DNA of 64,000 nucleotides, from the NCBI GenBank assembly GCA_022448315.1, contig JAKVCA010000003.1:1-64000 (forward strand), given 5' to 3'. A program made the position numbers and the translations under genes. A model generated the notes under the pieces. That model ran no database searches. It was not told the origin of the DNA and was given only the letters and a program-made list of their open reading frames with translations. The DNA is from Pirellulaceae bacterium. Its GTDB lineage: Bacteria > Planctomycetota > Planctomycetia > Pirellulales > Pirellulaceae. This document shows positions 45,172 to 53,616 of the stretch, in pieces (position 1 is the stretch's first letter; every line of letters starts with the position of its first letter).

Positions 45172-46917
45172 TCAGTTTTGATCAGACGGGGAAGGATTCT
45201 CGCCTCGCTGATCAGAAACAATCACCAGGTAGAGCTTCATTTGCTCCGTCGTGGCATTTGGTACTAAGCTTGAGTCATTTCTCCCCACCAACTCTTCTGC
45301 CACGGGACCCTCTACACCGCCCGAGGATATCCTCGGGCCAATTTCCTGTTCGCCGTCAGGCCCTCCCGTTCCTGCTCCCGCAAGTCCACTTGGCTGGTTA
45401 TCCGGATCAGCCTGCGAAGATTCGACTTGGGACCCTGCCTTCTGGCTTCGACCAAGGCGAGCTTTCTCGATCATACGGAATGGCCATTCGGAAGCGTGGA
45501 CAATTCGAACTTGTCCTGCCCGTCGAGTCGCCTCCACCTCCGTTGTCTCCTCGTTCGAAATCTCATCATCGCGGGAAGGAGGTTCATTGGCCGACGAGTC
45601 AGGATCTTCAATGGGCCGAGGCAAAGTCCTTGGATCTTCTGTTTCGACACTGTCAGGTGTCTCCTCTTGGCCCATCGCAGCTGCCATCGGCTGAACTTCG
45701 TGCCAGACTTGGCGGTAAAGCTTAAGTTCATCCGCCGCTGAAACTTGCCCAAGCAAAACTTGGAGCTCTTGAGGAGTGCCTTCGATCGCCAGCAGGAGGA
45801 CTCCCGCCTGCTCCAGCAAGCTCTTGGATTTTCGTCGAAAGTCGCCAAGTCCAGCTTCAGCAGGTGTCCCCGCGTTTGACTCGATCTCTGCCCTTACGGC
45901 GGGGGCCACCGATTCTGAAGATGAAAACTCAAAATTCTGAAGGGCCAGGCTTTCAAGGAATTCGTCAAACGTCGCATCTGATTCCATCGAAAGGGTTGCA
46001 AACCACTCGGTGTGAGCGTCCACCTGTTCCCCTTGATATAGCAAAGCCTCCCCGCCATTTTGTTGCGACCGATTGATGCTGCCAAAGAATCTAGAGGCTT
46101 CCCGGTCGTTCGCACTCATTTTTCGGGTTGGCTGGGCCAACGTCTGCGAGCCGCCTTCGGTGTCGGCGTCCTCAGCCATCGCATTCAAGCCTGCACCAAA
46201 ACCACCCCCCCTCGGTGCTGCCTCCACGCCAAGGGAATTTCCTTGGCCACTTTGCATTCGCATTTCATCAGATCTGGATGCACGTGCTGCCACTCCAGCA
46301 GGAGTGGGCCGCGAGGGTTCCTGCCCTGCCACACTTTCGCGATCATTCTGGTCGAACGACTGCGCAGAGCCCAGCTTCGGCTTTTCCTGAAACGAATCTG
46401 TCTCTACATCCGCCATTGAAGATTCGTACGCCGCCATACCTTCCGCATTGCCGCCGAGCGAATCAAAGGCTGGAGAAGAAGCTGACTCGGCAAGAGACCG
46501 GTCGAATTGCGGGACAAGCTGAGGCAGCAAAACCACGGCAAGAAGGAGGGTTGCCGCAAGGGTGCCTGTCAGGCCGAACGCCAGATATTTTCCGCGACTG
46601 GAAGAATTCAGACCAGATCGGTCGTCTTGGCGGGCGAGACTCACAGGCGTTTTTGCATGAGCCAAACGGCCTTTCGAATCCAAATTCTCGTCAGATGTCA
46701 TAGCACCCACCTTTTCCCGAATTTGGGCGGCGAACGCAGACGGAAGACGGTGTGCTGGCAGCGTTCGAATTCGCTCGCCGACCCCCTTTAATTTTTCGAC
46801 ATAGTCGCGCAATTCCGCATCGTTTTCGAGCCATAGCTGCGCTTGCTCAAATTCCTCGGGTGATAGTTCATCATCCAAGTAGGCGCTGATCCAATCTTCC
46901 TGTCGCCGGTCGGTCAT
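45172..46917 (-). CDS. anti-sigma-like membrane protein
   Basis: A 581-residue protein following an ECF sigma gene. The N-terminus (residues 1-75, with the stretches EDWISAYLDDELSPEEFEQA and YVEKLKGVGERI) resembles the helical anti-sigma domain of RseA/RsiW-like proteins but lacks the zinc-binding HxxxCxxC signature. One membrane helix (AFGLTGTLAATLLLAVVLLPQL) lies near residues 113-135. The 440-residue extracytoplasmic part is low-complexity (Gln, Ser, Glu, Gly) with a globular segment near 290-400 and a Pro/Glu/Asp-rich C-terminus. I infer that it holds the sigma factor at the membrane until a surface signal arrives. The 117-base gap to the sigma gene has no other gene. Confidence 0.75.
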   Translation of the reverse strand: MTDRRQEDWISAYLDDELSPEEFEQAQLWLENDAELRDYVEKLKGVGERIRTLPAHRLPSAFAAQIREKVGAMTSDENLDSKGRLAHAKTPVSLARQDDRSGLNSSSRGKYLAFGLTGTLAATLLLAVVLLPQLVPQFDRSLAESASSPAFDSLGGNAEGMAAYESSMADVETDSFQEKPKLGSAQSFDQNDRESVAGQEPSRPTPAGVAARASRSDEMRMQSGQGNSLGVEAAPRGGGFGAGLNAMAEDADTEGGSQTLAQPTRKMSANDREASRFFGSINRSQQNGGEALLYQGEQVDAHTEWFATLSMESDATFDEFLESLALQNFEFSSSESVAPAVRAEIESNAGTPAEAGLGDFRRKSKSLLEQAGVLLLAIEGTPQELQVLLGQVSAADELKLYRQVWHEVQPMAAAMGQEETPDSVETEDPRTLPRPIEDPDSSANEPPSRDDEISNEETTEVEATRRAGQVRIVHASEWPFRMIEKARLGRSQKAGSQVESSQADPDNQPSGLAGAGTGGPDGEQEIGPRISSGGVEGPVAEELVGRNDSSLVPNATTEQMKLYLVIVSDQRGENPSPSDQN

Positions 46918-47033
46918 GAATTCGGTGCTCTAAAAATTCTTCAAACGGTGGGTTACCCAAAGTCATGGGCAATTTTTCGAGGCAAGTTTTGATTGGCTCT
47001 ATCTCATGTCAGTTCGAACCAACAGATCTCTCT

Positions 47034-47600
47034 TCAGTCGACCACGTCCTGCAGCATCATCTCCAAGGTTTCTTTCAATTGTCCACGTGCCCGGTGCAGG
47101 CGACTTCGAACGGTGCCAACAGGAAGGCCAAGGATTTCTGCGATGGAGTCGTAACACAATCCCTCCATCTCCCGCAAAACCAGAATGACCCGATGTTCCT
47201 CGTGCAGAGCACTCAGAGCGTTTTGGACGTGCTGGACTTTCTCTTCACGGTCAAGTTTCGCGTCGGGGGCTTCATGTCGGTCCACAGGGTCTAATCCGAC
47301 CTCTTCACGATATTGATCTACCGAGAGTGACGGACGTTTTTTTCTTTTTTGCGAAATCGCAGCATTGAATGCGATTCTGTACAACCAAGTGTAAAACGAA
47401 GCCTGCTTCTGGAAGCTTGACAACTTCGAGAACGCCGATAGAAAGGCCTCCTGAACAATATCATGAGCCTCATTGGCGCACCCGACCGTTTGAACCAAGG
47501 CGTTGTAGAGTCGGTCCTGGTACCGCAAAACCAACTCCTCGAACGCGGCATGATCCCCCTCGAGGGTGAGATCGACCAGTTCTATGTCACCTAGTTTCAC
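47034..47600 (-). CDS. ECF RNA polymerase sigma factor
   Basis: A 188-residue sigma-70 family factor of the extracytoplasmic function class. Region 2 is visible in FEELVLRYQDRLYNAL and ANEAHDIVQEAFLSAFSKL, and the -10 contact segment in FYTWLYRIAFNAAISQKRKK. Region 4 is EEHRVILVLREMEGLCYDSI followed by the helix-turn-helix AEILGLPVGTVRSRLHRARGQL. GTG 47600 is the start in frame. It lies upstream of the putative anti-sigma gene on the same strand, the usual arrangement for membrane-controlled sigma factors. Its regulon is not visible; autoregulation is likely by analogy. Confidence 0.93.
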   Translation of the reverse strand: MKLGDIELVDLTLEGDHAAFEELVLRYQDRLYNALVQTVGCANEAHDIVQEAFLSAFSKLSSFQKQASFYTWLYRIAFNAAISQKRKKRPSLSVDQYREEVGLDPVDRHEAPDAKLDREEKVQHVQNALSALHEEHRVILVLREMEGLCYDSIAEILGLPVGTVRSRLHRARGQLKETLEMMLQDVVD

Positions 47601-47697
47601 AGATTCATTACCCGGTTAGACGTACTCTTGTCCAAGAAGTTCCCTAGGTTTTCTCGGACCTTTCGACTATTCCACTCGCCCACCACGCTTTGAAGAA

Positions 47698-49002
47698 TCA
47701 GTTTGGACTCGGGCTCACGGTTTCGGACAAAGGGCTTTTTTCGAGAGGAAGCGCTCGAAAGGGGCGTCTCAAACGGCTCCAAATCACCAGCCCGGTACCG
47801 AGGATGAACATCATCAGACTTGTCAACTGAGCGGTCGTCAGTTCGGTATTCAGTTGCCCGGGCTCGTCGTCTCGAATCAACTCCAAAAGGAATCGGGCGA
47901 TTGCATACAGGCAAAGGCCCATGCCAAATACTTCACCATCACCATAACGGAAAGGATAATAAAACCAAAGGAAAAAGCAGAGCAGTAACGCATTGATCGA
48001 GCTGTAAAGCTGTGTGGGATGCACGGGGTTCGAGCGTGGCGGCAGTTCAAGGAGCGGCATCTCAAACAGGCGCGACGGCCCTTGGGCATCGGATTTAATT
48101 TCAAGCTGATAGAGACCGGGGGCAATTCGCACCCGTCGCATGCGATCCCCCAACTGAATTTCTGCTCGTTCACCCAAGGATTGCCCTTCAATCTTCAACA
48201 CCTCACGCCAATCTCCACCCCTGACATCAACACGGGTCGTCAAACCGATCAATTGGCCGGTATCGAGCTGCTTGTCATAGGGTGGTGTCAACTGCCCAGC
48301 GTCGGCATAGACCGGGCGACTGGGAAACTGCACCGCCACTGGCCAGTCGCATACCCCGCCGTAGCAGCACCCGTTCATGAAGCAACCGATGCGCCCAATG
48401 GAAAGACCAATGAGCATGGCAGGCATAATGAGGTCAGCGATGGCGAGTATCGGCAAACGCCGCCTCCAACAGGTCACGACGGCGGCGAGCAGACTTCCGA
48501 TAAGCGCCCCATAGACGACGATTCCTCCCTGCGTCGTATTTACGATACGCGTCACTGTCGTCACCAGATCATCGGTTTGGAACTGCTCCCAGTACTGGAC
48601 GACATAATAAACTCTCGCACCGATAATCCCGGTAATGAACATCGCGAAGGCAAGACCCAGAATTTCATCGGGCTCGACTCCCATCTGACGCGCACGGCGA
48701 GTCGCGAGTCCAACCCCGGCAACCGTGGCCAATAAAAACATCAACCCGAACCCCCGAATCGGAAGTCCGGCGAGGGTCTTCGAAGGGTCAGTGGGGTCGG
48801 AAACGTTGATTCCAATTCTCGGCAGAACGAATCCAACCACGATGGCGCCAAATACAAAGACCCAAATCATTCCGACGGCTTCTTTACCCCAACCGAAACG
48901 TCGAGCCTGAATCAGGAGGGCAATTACGCATAACACCAGCCAAAGCGGCAGGGCAAAACTCGCAAGCCATTCATCGGGAATCAAAAATAGTGTTTGTCGC
49001 AT
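47698..49002 (-). CDS. lgt: prolipoprotein diacylglyceryl transferase, enlarged
   Basis: A 434-residue inner-membrane enzyme that transfers diacylglycerol to the cysteine of prolipoproteins. Family features are GGIVVYGALIGS, SIGRIGCFMNGCCYGG (the arginine region) and HPTQLYSSINALLL near the C-terminus, with seven or so hydrophobic helices. Typical Lgt is about 280-300 residues. The extra length is mainly an insertion of about 100 residues after CCYGGVCDWP, a hydrophilic beta-rich segment (LTTRVDVRGGDWREVLKI, RMRRVRIAPGLYQLEIKSD) that should face the periplasm. ATG 49002 is the chosen start; 49047 is also open. It lies between panC and the sigma gene. Confidence 0.92.
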   Translation of the reverse strand: MRQTLFLIPDEWLASFALPLWLVLCVIALLIQARRFGWGKEAVGMIWVFVFGAIVVGFVLPRIGINVSDPTDPSKTLAGLPIRGFGLMFLLATVAGVGLATRRARQMGVEPDEILGLAFAMFITGIIGARVYYVVQYWEQFQTDDLVTTVTRIVNTTQGGIVVYGALIGSLLAAVVTCWRRRLPILAIADLIMPAMLIGLSIGRIGCFMNGCCYGGVCDWPVAVQFPSRPVYADAGQLTPPYDKQLDTGQLIGLTTRVDVRGGDWREVLKIEGQSLGERAEIQLGDRMRRVRIAPGLYQLEIKSDAQGPSRLFEMPLLELPPRSNPVHPTQLYSSINALLLCFFLWFYYPFRYGDGEVFGMGLCLYAIARFLLELIRDDEPGQLNTELTTAQLTSLMMFILGTGLVIWSRLRRPFRALPLEKSPLSETVSPSPN

Positions 49003-49114
49003 GACGAGGTCTACTCTACTTCCATGCTCGCGGTGACACGATTCCAACCCCTCGACGGCTCATTGCACTAAGGTATTGCCCGTATGCTGAATGCTCTGAC
49101 AGTATCGCCAATTT

Positions 49115-50002
49115 TCAGTGATTGGATTCGATGAGAAGGTCAGTCTCACCAGCTACCGAAACGACACAATTATCAATCAGACGAGTCTTCCCGATGTAAG
49201 CGGCAATCAGTCCGACAACGGTTCGGTCCACGGCTTCCAGACATTCTAGAGTTTCAGAATCGACGACAACAGCGTAGTCGATTCGATCCACGAAGGGCCG
49301 CAAAAATTCTTTCATCCGCGTTTCAATCAACCCTGTATCTTTGATCCCTTGCCCAATGGCTTCAGGCACTTGGCGAAGTGCTTGGACCAGACTCAATGCT
49401 CGCTTACGTTCGCCGGCATCCAGATAGACGTTTCTAGAACTCATCGCCAGCCCGTCAGGCTCTCGTTTGATCGGACAGATCGCAACCTGCGTCGGGAGAT
49501 TCAGGTCACGGACCATGTTGCGAATGACGAGCGCTTGCTGAAAATCCTTCTGACCAAAACATGCGAGGTCGGCGGGAATGATCTGGAGTAGTTTTAGCAC
49601 AATGGTACAAACTCCCCCAAAATGTTCCGGGCGGCACTCCCCCTCAAGCTTGGTTGCAACCGCAGGTGGAGCCACGGTGGTCGAACTTCCCTGTGGGTAC
49701 ATGTCTTCCTTGGATGGCGCGAAAACGCAATCGACACCCAGATCACTGAGAAGTCCGACATCCTTTTGCAGCGTCCGTGGATAACGTTCGTAATCTTCGT
49801 TCGGCCCGAATTGAGTCGGATTGACGAAAATGGTGACCACCACTTTTTCGCATCGGGCACGAGCCGCCTCGACCAAACTAAGGTGCCCTTCGTGCAGTGC
49901 CCCCATCGTCGGAACCACCCCAACCAGTTCGCCATTGGCCTGTTGTTGGCGTGTCCACCGAAACATCTTCTTCGGGCAGTCCAAAATGTTGATGGCAGGC
50001 AT
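49115..50002 (-). CDS. panC: pantothenate synthetase
   Basis: A 295-residue cytoplasmic ligase that joins pantoate and beta-alanine with ATP to make pantothenate. The HIGH-type motif lies in VPTMGALHEGHLSLVEAAR near residues 35-47, the ATP-binding IFVNPTQFGPNEDYERYPR follows, and the KMSKS-like loop is REPDGLAMSSRNVYL. ATG 50002 gives MPAINILDCPKKM; the frame is open to 50047. It lies in a run of same-strand genes between the EEP hydrolase and lgt, with gaps of about 105 and 110 bases, so operon membership is possible but not shown. No panB or panD is present. Confidence 0.95.
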   Translation of the reverse strand: MPAINILDCPKKMFRWTRQQQANGELVGVVPTMGALHEGHLSLVEAARARCEKVVVTIFVNPTQFGPNEDYERYPRTLQKDVGLLSDLGVDCVFAPSKEDMYPQGSSTTVAPPAVATKLEGECRPEHFGGVCTIVLKLLQIIPADLACFGQKDFQQALVIRNMVRDLNLPTQVAICPIKREPDGLAMSSRNVYLDAGERKRALSLVQALRQVPEAIGQGIKDTGLIETRMKEFLRPFVDRIDYAVVVDSETLECLEAVDRTVVGLIAAYIGKTRLIDNCVVSVAGETDLLIESNH

Positions 50003-50107
50003 AGAATCCCCGGTTTCAATCACTGGATCGATGGCCAAGAATCGCACCTTCGACGGCCGAATGGCTCATTGAGCATTTTTGAGAAGTCACAAGACGAATC
50101 CATGTCG

Positions 50108-50995
50108 TTACATTCGAATCGTTGAAACCACCGGTAAATGATCAGACGGGAACCGACCGTCCCTCTGCTCAACCACCACCTCCAACTCCAAAACCTGAGC
50201 TTTGGACGGAACAAAAATGTAATCGATTCTCTGTCCGGGTCGCACTTCTTTGAAACCACACCACGTGGAATCGGGGCCCTTGCGTTTGACCTGCGGAGCG
50301 TCGTAGCTATCGAGCGTATCGACAAGTCCCGCCTGTTTACGCGTCAATCTCTGATGAACCTCTCCACCGGGAAGCGTATTGAAATCGCCCAACAGGACCC
50401 AAGGAAGCTGCTTGGCAGACTCCGAAATCCGCTTACGAATCAGGAGGGCGCTCTCCTGACGAGCAACCTCTCCTCGGTGGTCAAAATGCGTATTGAACAC
50501 AAAGATCTGTCGTTCTGTTTCCCGGTCTTGCAATTGAACCCAAGTACAGATGCGAGTGATCGCCGCATCCCAACTCCGACTTCCAATTTTGTCAGGCTCG
50601 GTCGAAAGCCAGAAGGTTCCTTGGTCCAACCGTGTGAACCGAGCTTTTTTGTAGAAAATCGGTGAGTATTCTCCAGCCATTTTTCCATCATCACGCCCCA
50701 CACCGTAGCACTCGTAATCCGGCAGGCGCCTCTCCAGGAAGTCGAGTTGCTTTTTCAGCACTTCCTGCATCCCGAGAACATCGGGGCTCTGCTCTCCAAT
50801 GAACTCCGCCACCCACTCTCGGCGTTTTCCCCAGTAGTTGGGACCGTCTCCAGGGTTAGCATTTCGAATATTGAAGGTCATGGCCTTCACTTCCAAGGAT
50901 TCTGGCTCTGCGGAGAAGCCAGCAATCGTGTTTAACAGGCACCCCAGAACCAGGCCGACACACCCCAGACCCATCGATCGAAGACCATTGCCCAT
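50108..50995 (-). CDS. secreted endonuclease/exonuclease/phosphatase (EEP) protein
   Basis: A 295-residue exported member of the EEP superfamily. The signal peptide (GLGCVGLVLGCLLNTIAGFSA) follows ATG 50995, which has AGAGG 8 bases upstream; 51019 and 51121 are other in-frame starts. Catalytic motifs in order: MTFNIRNANPGD (Asn), VLGMQEV (metal Glu), FNTHFDHRG (His), LLGDFNTLPGG (Asp/Asn) and FPSDHLPVVSTI (Asp-His). These are complete. Secreted planctomycete members of this type may cleave phosphodiesters of nucleic acids, inositol phosphates or phospholipids; the substrate cannot be deduced. Confidence 0.9.
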   Translation of the reverse strand: MGNGLRSMGLGCVGLVLGCLLNTIAGFSAEPESLEVKAMTFNIRNANPGDGPNYWGKRREWVAEFIGEQSPDVLGMQEVLKKQLDFLERRLPDYECYGVGRDDGKMAGEYSPIFYKKARFTRLDQGTFWLSTEPDKIGSRSWDAAITRICTWVQLQDRETERQIFVFNTHFDHRGEVARQESALLIRKRISESAKQLPWVLLGDFNTLPGGEVHQRLTRKQAGLVDTLDSYDAPQVKRKGPDSTWCGFKEVRPGQRIDYIFVPSKAQVLELEVVVEQRDGRFPSDHLPVVSTIRM

Positions 50996-51255
50996 GCTAA
51001 AAACCTCTTGCCGTGTCATCGTTCTATTCGAAATAAAGTCCTTTGACCCCCGCTCAAAACTCACCGCTCGATTCCCCAAGCCCAGGATTCGAAACGAACC
51101 GATCCATTCTTCGGTAACCACTTTCCGCCAATTCGCACCAGAAACACTTCAATGCGTGGCATCAACTCACCCGGACCGAATTTGGGCATCGATTGCGATA
51201 TTAGACCTGATTCTTCGGTCTTCCGCGACCGTATTCAGCTTGGCTTAGCGGTGAG

Positions 51256-51819
51256 ATGTTGCCGAAAAACCACAGGCGTATCACATCGACCTCCGACGGG
51301 GTCACAATCATCAAGTTCCCCAAAAGTGTCGATGAAAATCGGTTTCCATTCCGCTTCGATTCTCCGGAACCTGAGCTAGAGTTGAGAGAGAAAGAACGTT
51401 TCGCTTGGTTAGGCTCACCTTCATTTAAAGTGATGAGCTCCTTCAACACCGCGACATGGATCATCCTGGATTGGAAATGCATGAACAGCTCGGAACTAGC
51501 ACGTCGCATTGATGAACTGCAACCTGATGCCACGCCACTTGAAATCGCTCGCCTTGTCCTGCTGATACAAAACGCGGTGGACGACATCGATGAACTCGAA
51601 ATTGAAGAGCGTCTGCTAACGGTGTGGCGAGAAATCAATTGGAGGCTGGAAGCAGCCACGGATCAGCATGCGGCAATGACAGACGAACTTGAGAACCTTG
51701 CAAAGTCCGATCCCCAAGAGTTTTCTCCAGATCAGATCTGGATTCTGATCAGAGCGATCAAGGTCCAAAGCCAAATACTTCGTCTCTATGTCGGCGATCA
51801 ATGCTGCGAGGTCGATTGA
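51256..51819 (+). CDS. small protein of unknown function
   Basis: A 187-residue frame not recognised as a family. The first 75 residues include GVTIIKFPKSVDENRFPF and ATWIILDWKCMNSSELA, a pattern distantly like a STAS fold. The remaining part is strongly helical and acidic (DATPLEIARLVLLIQNAVDD, EEFSPDQ-like, IRAIKVQSQILRLYVGDQ). No signal peptide. The ribosome binding site is poor at ATG 51256. ATG 51481 would give a helical protein of 112 residues with GGA upstream, and it may be the real start. About 260 bases without a gene separate it from the divergent EEP hydrolase. Confidence 0.55.
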   Translation: MLPKNHRRITSTSDGVTIIKFPKSVDENRFPFRFDSPEPELELREKERFAWLGSPSFKVMSSFNTATWIILDWKCMNSSELARRIDELQPDATPLEIARLVLLIQNAVDDIDELEIEERLLTVWREINWRLEAATDQHAAMTDELENLAKSDPQEFSPDQIWILIRAIKVQSQILRLYVGDQCCEVD

Positions 51820-52109
51820 GCGGTTTAAGGCGTTCCAATCGATTTACTCGACGCGGCCGCGACCCTAAGGCTCTTCGCTCAAGTCTCCCCACACGCCGCC
51901 GAAAATCGGCGTCCGTTGCTCCGTTTCTAAGGACCTTGAACCTGTCCCCGGCCGCGCATTCGATAATCCACGCGGAAACCGCACGGGTTCATTCTCGTCT
52001 TTGGCGAAAACCACGCCTTACGACTTGAACTTCTCGGTAATAAAGTCCATCGTGTGACCCAAGTCAGCGCGTTCCGAATCGTTTCTGCCTGCCTATCCAA
52101 GGAGTTACC
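51820..52109. other. intergenic region with a short GC hairpin upstream of map
   Basis: 290 bases without a recognised gene. CGCCG-AAAAT-CGGCG at 51897-51911 could form a 5-bp hairpin, but no T-run follows on either strand. The map promoter should be here. Confidence 0.4.
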
Positions 52110-52895
52110 GTGAGACATCTGCGGTCCCCTCGTGAAATCGATTTGATGCGTCAAGCAGGCCTGTTGGTATGGCAAGCGCATCAGTCGGCAGCAAAGCTGA
52201 TCAGCCCGGGAGTCACCACAGGTGAAATCAGTGATGCCATGGCGAGAGTCTTCCAAGACGCAAACGCGGAACCCCTATTTCTCGGTTACCCCGGGCCAAC
52301 TCCATTTCCGGCAGTCTCGTGTATCTCGATCAATGAAGAAGTGGTGCACGGCATTCCCGGCTCTCGAGAACTTCAGGAAGGTGACATCGTCAGCATCGAC
52401 ACCGGATGCCGCATCGATGGTTGGTGTGGGGACGCCGCGATCACCCACCCCGTCGGACGCGTTGCACCTGAAGTCGAATCCCTTCTCGATACGACTCGCG
52501 GCGTACTTGCTCTCGCCATCAAGCTCGTGGGAGAAAAAAGTCGTTGGAGCGAGGTCGCCAGGGAGATGCAGGCATTCGTCGAAGACGCTGGGTTTTCCGT
52601 CGTTGAGGACTTCGTCGGGCATGCCATTGGCCGCGAGATGCACGAACAGCCACAGGTTCCCAATTATTACTCGGAAGAATGGTGCCGGAGAGGAGATTTT
52701 GATCTCCGTCCAGGGACCGTCCTGGCCATTGAGCCAATGGTGAATATGGGAAATCGCAAGGTCAAGGTGATGCCAGACCAATGGACCCAGAGCACAGTCG
52801 ACGGCAGGTGGAGTGCCCATTTTGAACACACCGTCGCAATCACCCACCAAGGCCCGCGTGTCTTAACTTGCGCGCCGCAGGACGGAGAGGCCTGA
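52110..52895 (+). CDS. map: methionine aminopeptidase, type I
   Basis: A 261-residue dimetal enzyme that removes the initiator methionine from new proteins. All five metal ligands can be placed: Asp in VSIDTGCRIDGW, Asp in GDAAITHPVG, His in FVGHAIGREMHE, Glu in VLAIEPMVNMG and Glu in HFEHTVAITHQGP. The start is GTG 52110 with AAGGAG 5 bases upstream. In most bacteria map follows secY-adk on the same strand. Here it lies on the opposite strand, convergent with adk and 72 bases from it, so it cannot share the ribosomal operon transcript. Confidence 0.95.
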   Translation: MRHLRSPREIDLMRQAGLLVWQAHQSAAKLISPGVTTGEISDAMARVFQDANAEPLFLGYPGPTPFPAVSCISINEEVVHGIPGSRELQEGDIVSIDTGCRIDGWCGDAAITHPVGRVAPEVESLLDTTRGVLALAIKLVGEKSRWSEVAREMQAFVEDAGFSVVEDFVGHAIGREMHEQPQVPNYYSEEWCRRGDFDLRPGTVLAIEPMVNMGNRKVKVMPDQWTQSTVDGRWSAHFEHTVAITHQGPRVLTCAPQDGEA

Positions 52896-52967
52896 TCTTG
52901 GGGAACGAGTTTGCCCCGCAAGTCAAAATGATCCGGTTTCATACCGCAGATCTTGAAAGCCGCTTCT

Positions 52968-53567
52968 TCACTCCTCCTCACACGGCCGCGCGTCATGAAT
53001 GTGTGCGAGTGCCTCTTGAATCCGACTGAAAACCTCGTCGGGGCTTCCCGTTCCATCCACCTCAACTAAACGGCCTTGCAACTGATAGTGTTCCACCACA
53101 GGGGCCGTTCGAGTCCGATAGATTTCCAGCCGTCGCGGAATCCATTGCTTTTGGTCATCGGCGCGAGGCTGCGATGTGGTCGATGTTCGATTCTGCAATC
53201 GGTGATGCAGGACGTCATCCGGCACGCTCAAGTAGAGACAGGCGTCCACCGGGCGATTGAGGCGAGCGAGCATTGAATCGATGACCTTCGCCTGATTCAG
53301 TGTCCGAGGCACCCCATCCAACAAAAATCCGGCTTCGCATTCAAGTTGCTTCAGTTGGCTCTCAAGCATGGCGAGAACCAACTCATCACTGACAAATTTG
53401 CCTTTTGAGATAAGAGGGTCTGCGATGCGGCCGATCCGCGTCCTCTTGCGAATCTCGTCCCGGAGCATATCGCCCGTCGAAAAGTGGGGAATCTCCAGTT
53501 TCTCGACGAGACGTGTCGCCTGAGTCCCTTTGCCGGCCCCGGGTGGCCCCACGAAGATCAGTCGCAT
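52968..53567 (-). CDS. adk: adenylate kinase, short-lid type
   Basis: A 199-residue enzyme interconverting ATP + AMP and 2 ADP. P-loop GPPGAGKGTQA is at residues 7-17, FSTGDMLRDEI is the AMP-binding region, and GFLLDGVPRTLNQA follows. The lid region (LQNRTSTTSQPRADDQKQWIPRR) has no zinc-binding cysteines and is shorter than in E. coli Adk, as in short-type adenylate kinases. ATG 53567 gives the canonical MRLIFVGPPGAG; the frame is open to 53597. It is the last gene of the ribosomal run, 49 bases after secY. Confidence 0.95.
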   Translation of the reverse strand: MRLIFVGPPGAGKGTQATRLVEKLEIPHFSTGDMLRDEIRKRTRIGRIADPLISKGKFVSDELVLAMLESQLKQLECEAGFLLDGVPRTLNQAKVIDSMLARLNRPVDACLYLSVPDDVLHHRLQNRTSTTSQPRADDQKQWIPRRLEIYRTRTAPVVEHYQLQGRLVEVDGTGSPDEVFSRIQEALAHIHDARPCEEE

Positions 53568-53616
53568 CCTCGCCTCTCTGTACGGGCCAAAATCCAACGA
53601 CTGCGTTCGCTTTGCC

